Shown here: piece by piece, positions 7,068-8,379 of the stretch
Layout of the letters: each line of letters starts with the position of its first letter
Position numbering within the stretch: position 1 is the stretch's first letter
Assembly: GCA_030631415.1 (NCBI GenBank)
Contig: DAOVLE010000228.1
Location: forward strand, 1-8,379
Direction: 5' to 3'
Source: JAAEQG01 sp023133475
Lineage (GTDB): Bacteria; Planctomycetota; Phycisphaerae; UBA1845
DNA: 8,379 nucleotides
Program-made: the position numbers and the translations under genes
Notes under the pieces: model-generated
Database searches by the model: none
Told to the model about the DNA's origin: nothing
The model's input: the letters and a program-made list of their open reading frames with translations, nothing else

Positions 7068-7274
7068 GGTCCAATTAGACTAATCGGCAACCTCGCCTGT
7101 TGCGATCCGCGTGAAAACTCTTGCACCACCGAACCGCAAGAGCGTCCGCCCGCTACGTCGATCCTGTGAAGTGCGTCTCCCGCCTATGAGAACGGGCAAT
7201 GCCTGCCTACTTTGAAATGTATGCGTTGCGCCCGAACCCGTCAACCGTTGCGATCACGACGAAATGTTTAGCGT

Positions 7275-7295
7275 GGGAAATGGAAAATGGAAAAT
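7275..7295. repeat. Three tandem GGAAAAT-type heptamers
   Basis: GGGAAAT, GGAAAAT, GGAAAAT stand in direct succession. The array is short and could be chance, but it is a third heptamer family in the same window. Confidence 0.5.
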
Positions 7296-7339
7296 TGGGG
7301 AAGAGAGACATCGTCGTTGTGAACACGCGCGGGTGTGGC

Positions 7340-7488
7340 GTAGGGTGGGTGGAACCTCGCGGAGCGAGGTGGAACCCACCAACCAGACGAGTCCAAAGTC
7401 TCTAGTCCAAAGTCCAAAGTCCCGTTGGTTTCTGACTTTGGACTTTGGACTTTGGACTAGCCAGGAAGGCGGGTGGAACCCGCCCTAC
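7340..7488. repeat. 149-bp MITE-like nest of inverted repeats with heptamer core
   Basis: The ends are 11-bp terminal inverted repeats matching at 10 positions (GTAGGGTGGGT at 7340-7350; ACCCGCCCTAC at 7478-7488). Inside are three palindromes: 7344-7380 (GGTGGGT...ACCCACC with inner CCTCGC/GCGAGG), 7402-7460 (a perfect 20-bp stem built from GTCCAAA units, arms 7402-7421 and 7441-7460), and 7468-7484 (GGCGGGT gga ACCCGCC). The word GGTGGAACC occurs three times (7348, 7368, 7472). No transposase gene is present. A non-autonomous element or an assembled cluster of REP-like palindromes would explain it. Confidence 0.65.
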
Positions 7489-7537
7489 TTTGCGGAATGG
7501 GAGACTTTTTACTTGATTGCGAGTATAGTTCGTGCCC

Positions 7538-8379
7538 ATGCAAGCGAAAAGGGATTCAGAAAACCGCATTGACCGACGTTTGGCAGCCGCCAAATCGACC
7601 GCGGGCGGCGCCCTGCTGCCCTACTTGACCGGCGGTTACCCCAGCCTCGATGCCACCTGCGAGTGGATCAAACGATTCGATGCCCGCGGAATTACCGGCA
7701 TCGAGATCGGCTTCCCCTACTCCGATTCCATCGCCGATGGCCCGGTGATCCAGGACTCCTTTCATCGGGCGTTGGCAAATGGTCTGAGGGTTCAAGAGCT
7801 TTTCGAGCAGGTGGCATCGGTTCGGCGGCAGGTTGATGTGGCGCTTATTGCGATGGTTTCGTTTTCCATTGTACAGCGTATGGGGGTCGAGGCTTTCGTG
7901 CGGCGGGCCGGCCAATGCGGCTTCGACGGGTTGATCGTGCCCGACGTTCCTTACGAAGAAGCAGACGAGATTGCCACCATCACGGCGGCATTGGGGCTGA
8001 GGCACATAATGCTGGTGGCTCCCAGCACCCCGTTATCCCGTGCCGCGGAGATTGCCCGCCGCTCCACCGGGTTTGTCTATCAGGTTTCCACACGCGGCAT
8101 CACCGGCGAGCGCGACAAACTGCCCGACGACTTGCGCACGCGCGTGGAGCACTTGCGCACCGCCGGCAACAAACCGGTATGTGTCGGTTTCGGGATCAGC
8201 CGTGCCGAGCATGTCCGGCAGGTTTGCCGGGTGGCTGACGGTGCCATCGTGGGCAGTGCCATTGTCCGCCGCATCACCGAAGCTCTCGACGCCAACCAAC
8301 CCCACGACAAAATCGTATATGCAATCGCCAATTTTGTAGACGAATTGGCAGAGTCTGTAGGTCGGGTCCGCGGACCCGA
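7538..8379 (+). CDS. trpA: Tryptophan synthase alpha subunit, 3' end outside window
   Basis: Cleaves indole-3-glycerol phosphate to indole and glyceraldehyde-3-phosphate; indole is channelled to the TrpB subunit in an alpha-beta complex. 280 codons are visible. Landmarks: LLPYLTGGYPSLD (26-38), catalytic E56 in TGIEIGFPYSD and D67 in SIADGPVIQ (equivalent to Salmonella E49 and D60, same 11-residue spacing), GFDGLIVPDVPYEEADE, the loop-6 region VYQVSTRGITGERDKLP, and phosphate-binding VCVGFGIS and DGAIVGSAIV. The usual PFSDP reads PYSDS here. ATG 7538 is used because homology starts shortly after; no ribosome site is visible, while TATAGT lies 8 bases upstream (7524-7529). At 280 residues the protein is already about full length, so its stop should be just beyond the edge. 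trpB is not in the window. Confidence 0.96.
   Translation, partial: MQAKRDSENRIDRRLAAAKSTAGGALLPYLTGGYPSLDATCEWIKRFDARGITGIEIGFPYSDSIADGPVIQDSFHRALANGLRVQELFEQVASVRRQVDVALIAMVSFSIVQRMGVEAFVRRAGQCGFDGLIVPDVPYEEADEIATITAALGLRHIMLVAPSTPLSRAAEIARRSTGFVYQVSTRGITGERDKLPDDLRTRVEHLRTAGNKPVCVGFGISRAEHVRQVCRVADGAIVGSAIVRRITEALDANQPHDKIVYAIANFVDELAESVGRVRGP
8362..8379. repeat. Perfect 18-bp palindrome at trpA 3' end, likely part of a longer repeat
   Basis: TCGGGTCCGCGGACCCGA is its own reverse complement and is read in frame as the visible C-terminus of TrpA (RVRGP). The preceding GTAGG suggests that the palindrome continues past the edge. It resembles REP-type elements in style. Confidence 0.6.

Larger units (their letters stand above)
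7068..7537. other. Divergent intergenic spacer, repeat-rich, no convincing gene
   Basis: About 470 bases between the DUF502 and trpA starts. From left to right it holds a near-palindrome at 7071-7087, a CTCTTGC/GCAAGAG stem (7118-7124 with 7136-7142), unremarkable sequence to about 7270, GGAAAAT heptamers (7275-7295), and the nested inverted-repeat element 7340-7488. Two short open frames on the plus strand cross these repeats and do not look like proteins. Confidence 0.75.

Noticed and set aside
7402..7460. Intrinsic terminator
   Set aside because: The 20-bp stem is strong, but the loop is long (19 bases), no T run follows on either strand, and no gene ends next to it.
7199..7572. Short plus-strand open frames in the divergent spacer
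   Set aside because: The translations run through heptamer and palindromic repeats and show no protein-like features or ribosome sites.
7556..8305. Minus-strand open frames opposite trpA
   Set aside because: They are shadows of a trpA gene with both catalytic residues and all loop motifs in place.

Overview
The window looks like a moderately GC-rich bacterial chromosome segment. The gene content and style suggest a planctomycete or close relative: an Rne/Rng ribonuclease beside a 'radical SAM-linked' DUF2344 protein, a DUF502 membrane protein with a large internal insert, a PTS set with no sugar permease in view, weak Shine-Dalgarno signals, and heptamer and palindromic repeats. The taxonomic guess is an inference from these traits; no marker gene fixes it.

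Layout. Seven genes lie head to tail on the minus strand. In transcription order (right to left) they are: DUF502 membrane protein (7067-6162), short ribosome hibernation factor hpf (6056-5712), EIIA of the Ntr/Fru type ptsN (5709-5245), HPr ptsH (5177-4881), enzyme I ptsI (4871-3129), a DUF2344 protein (3003-2374), and an RNase E/G that runs off the left edge (2383-1). hpf, ptsN, ptsH and ptsI are tightly packed (gaps of 2, 67 and 9 bases). The DUF2344 and RNase genes overlap by 10 bases. A 105-base leader with hairpins precedes hpf, and 125 bases separate ptsI from the DUF2344 gene. On the plus strand, diverging from DUF502, trpA (tryptophan synthase alpha) starts at 7538 and runs to the right edge.

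How the genes fit together. EI, HPr and EIIA form a complete PEP-to-EIIA phosphorelay with all expected phosphorylation sites. No EIIB or EIIC is present, so the chain looks regulatory rather than a sugar importer. It sits in one transcription direction with a ribosome-hibernation protein and an RNA-decay endonuclease, which suggests a block devoted to adjusting translation and RNA turnover to nutritional state.

The most unusual features are three. The RNase carries an N-terminal extension of about 337 residues, predicted disordered and basic, in front of the S1/catalytic part. A CCTSTTG-type heptamer/octamer array lies inside that extension, bracketed by 23-bp near-identical direct repeats. 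In the 470-base divergent spacer there is a 149-bp MITE-like nest of inverted repeats (7340-7488), including a perfect 20-bp stem made of GTCCAAA heptamers. A separate perfect palindrome coincides with the 3' end of trpA at the window edge.
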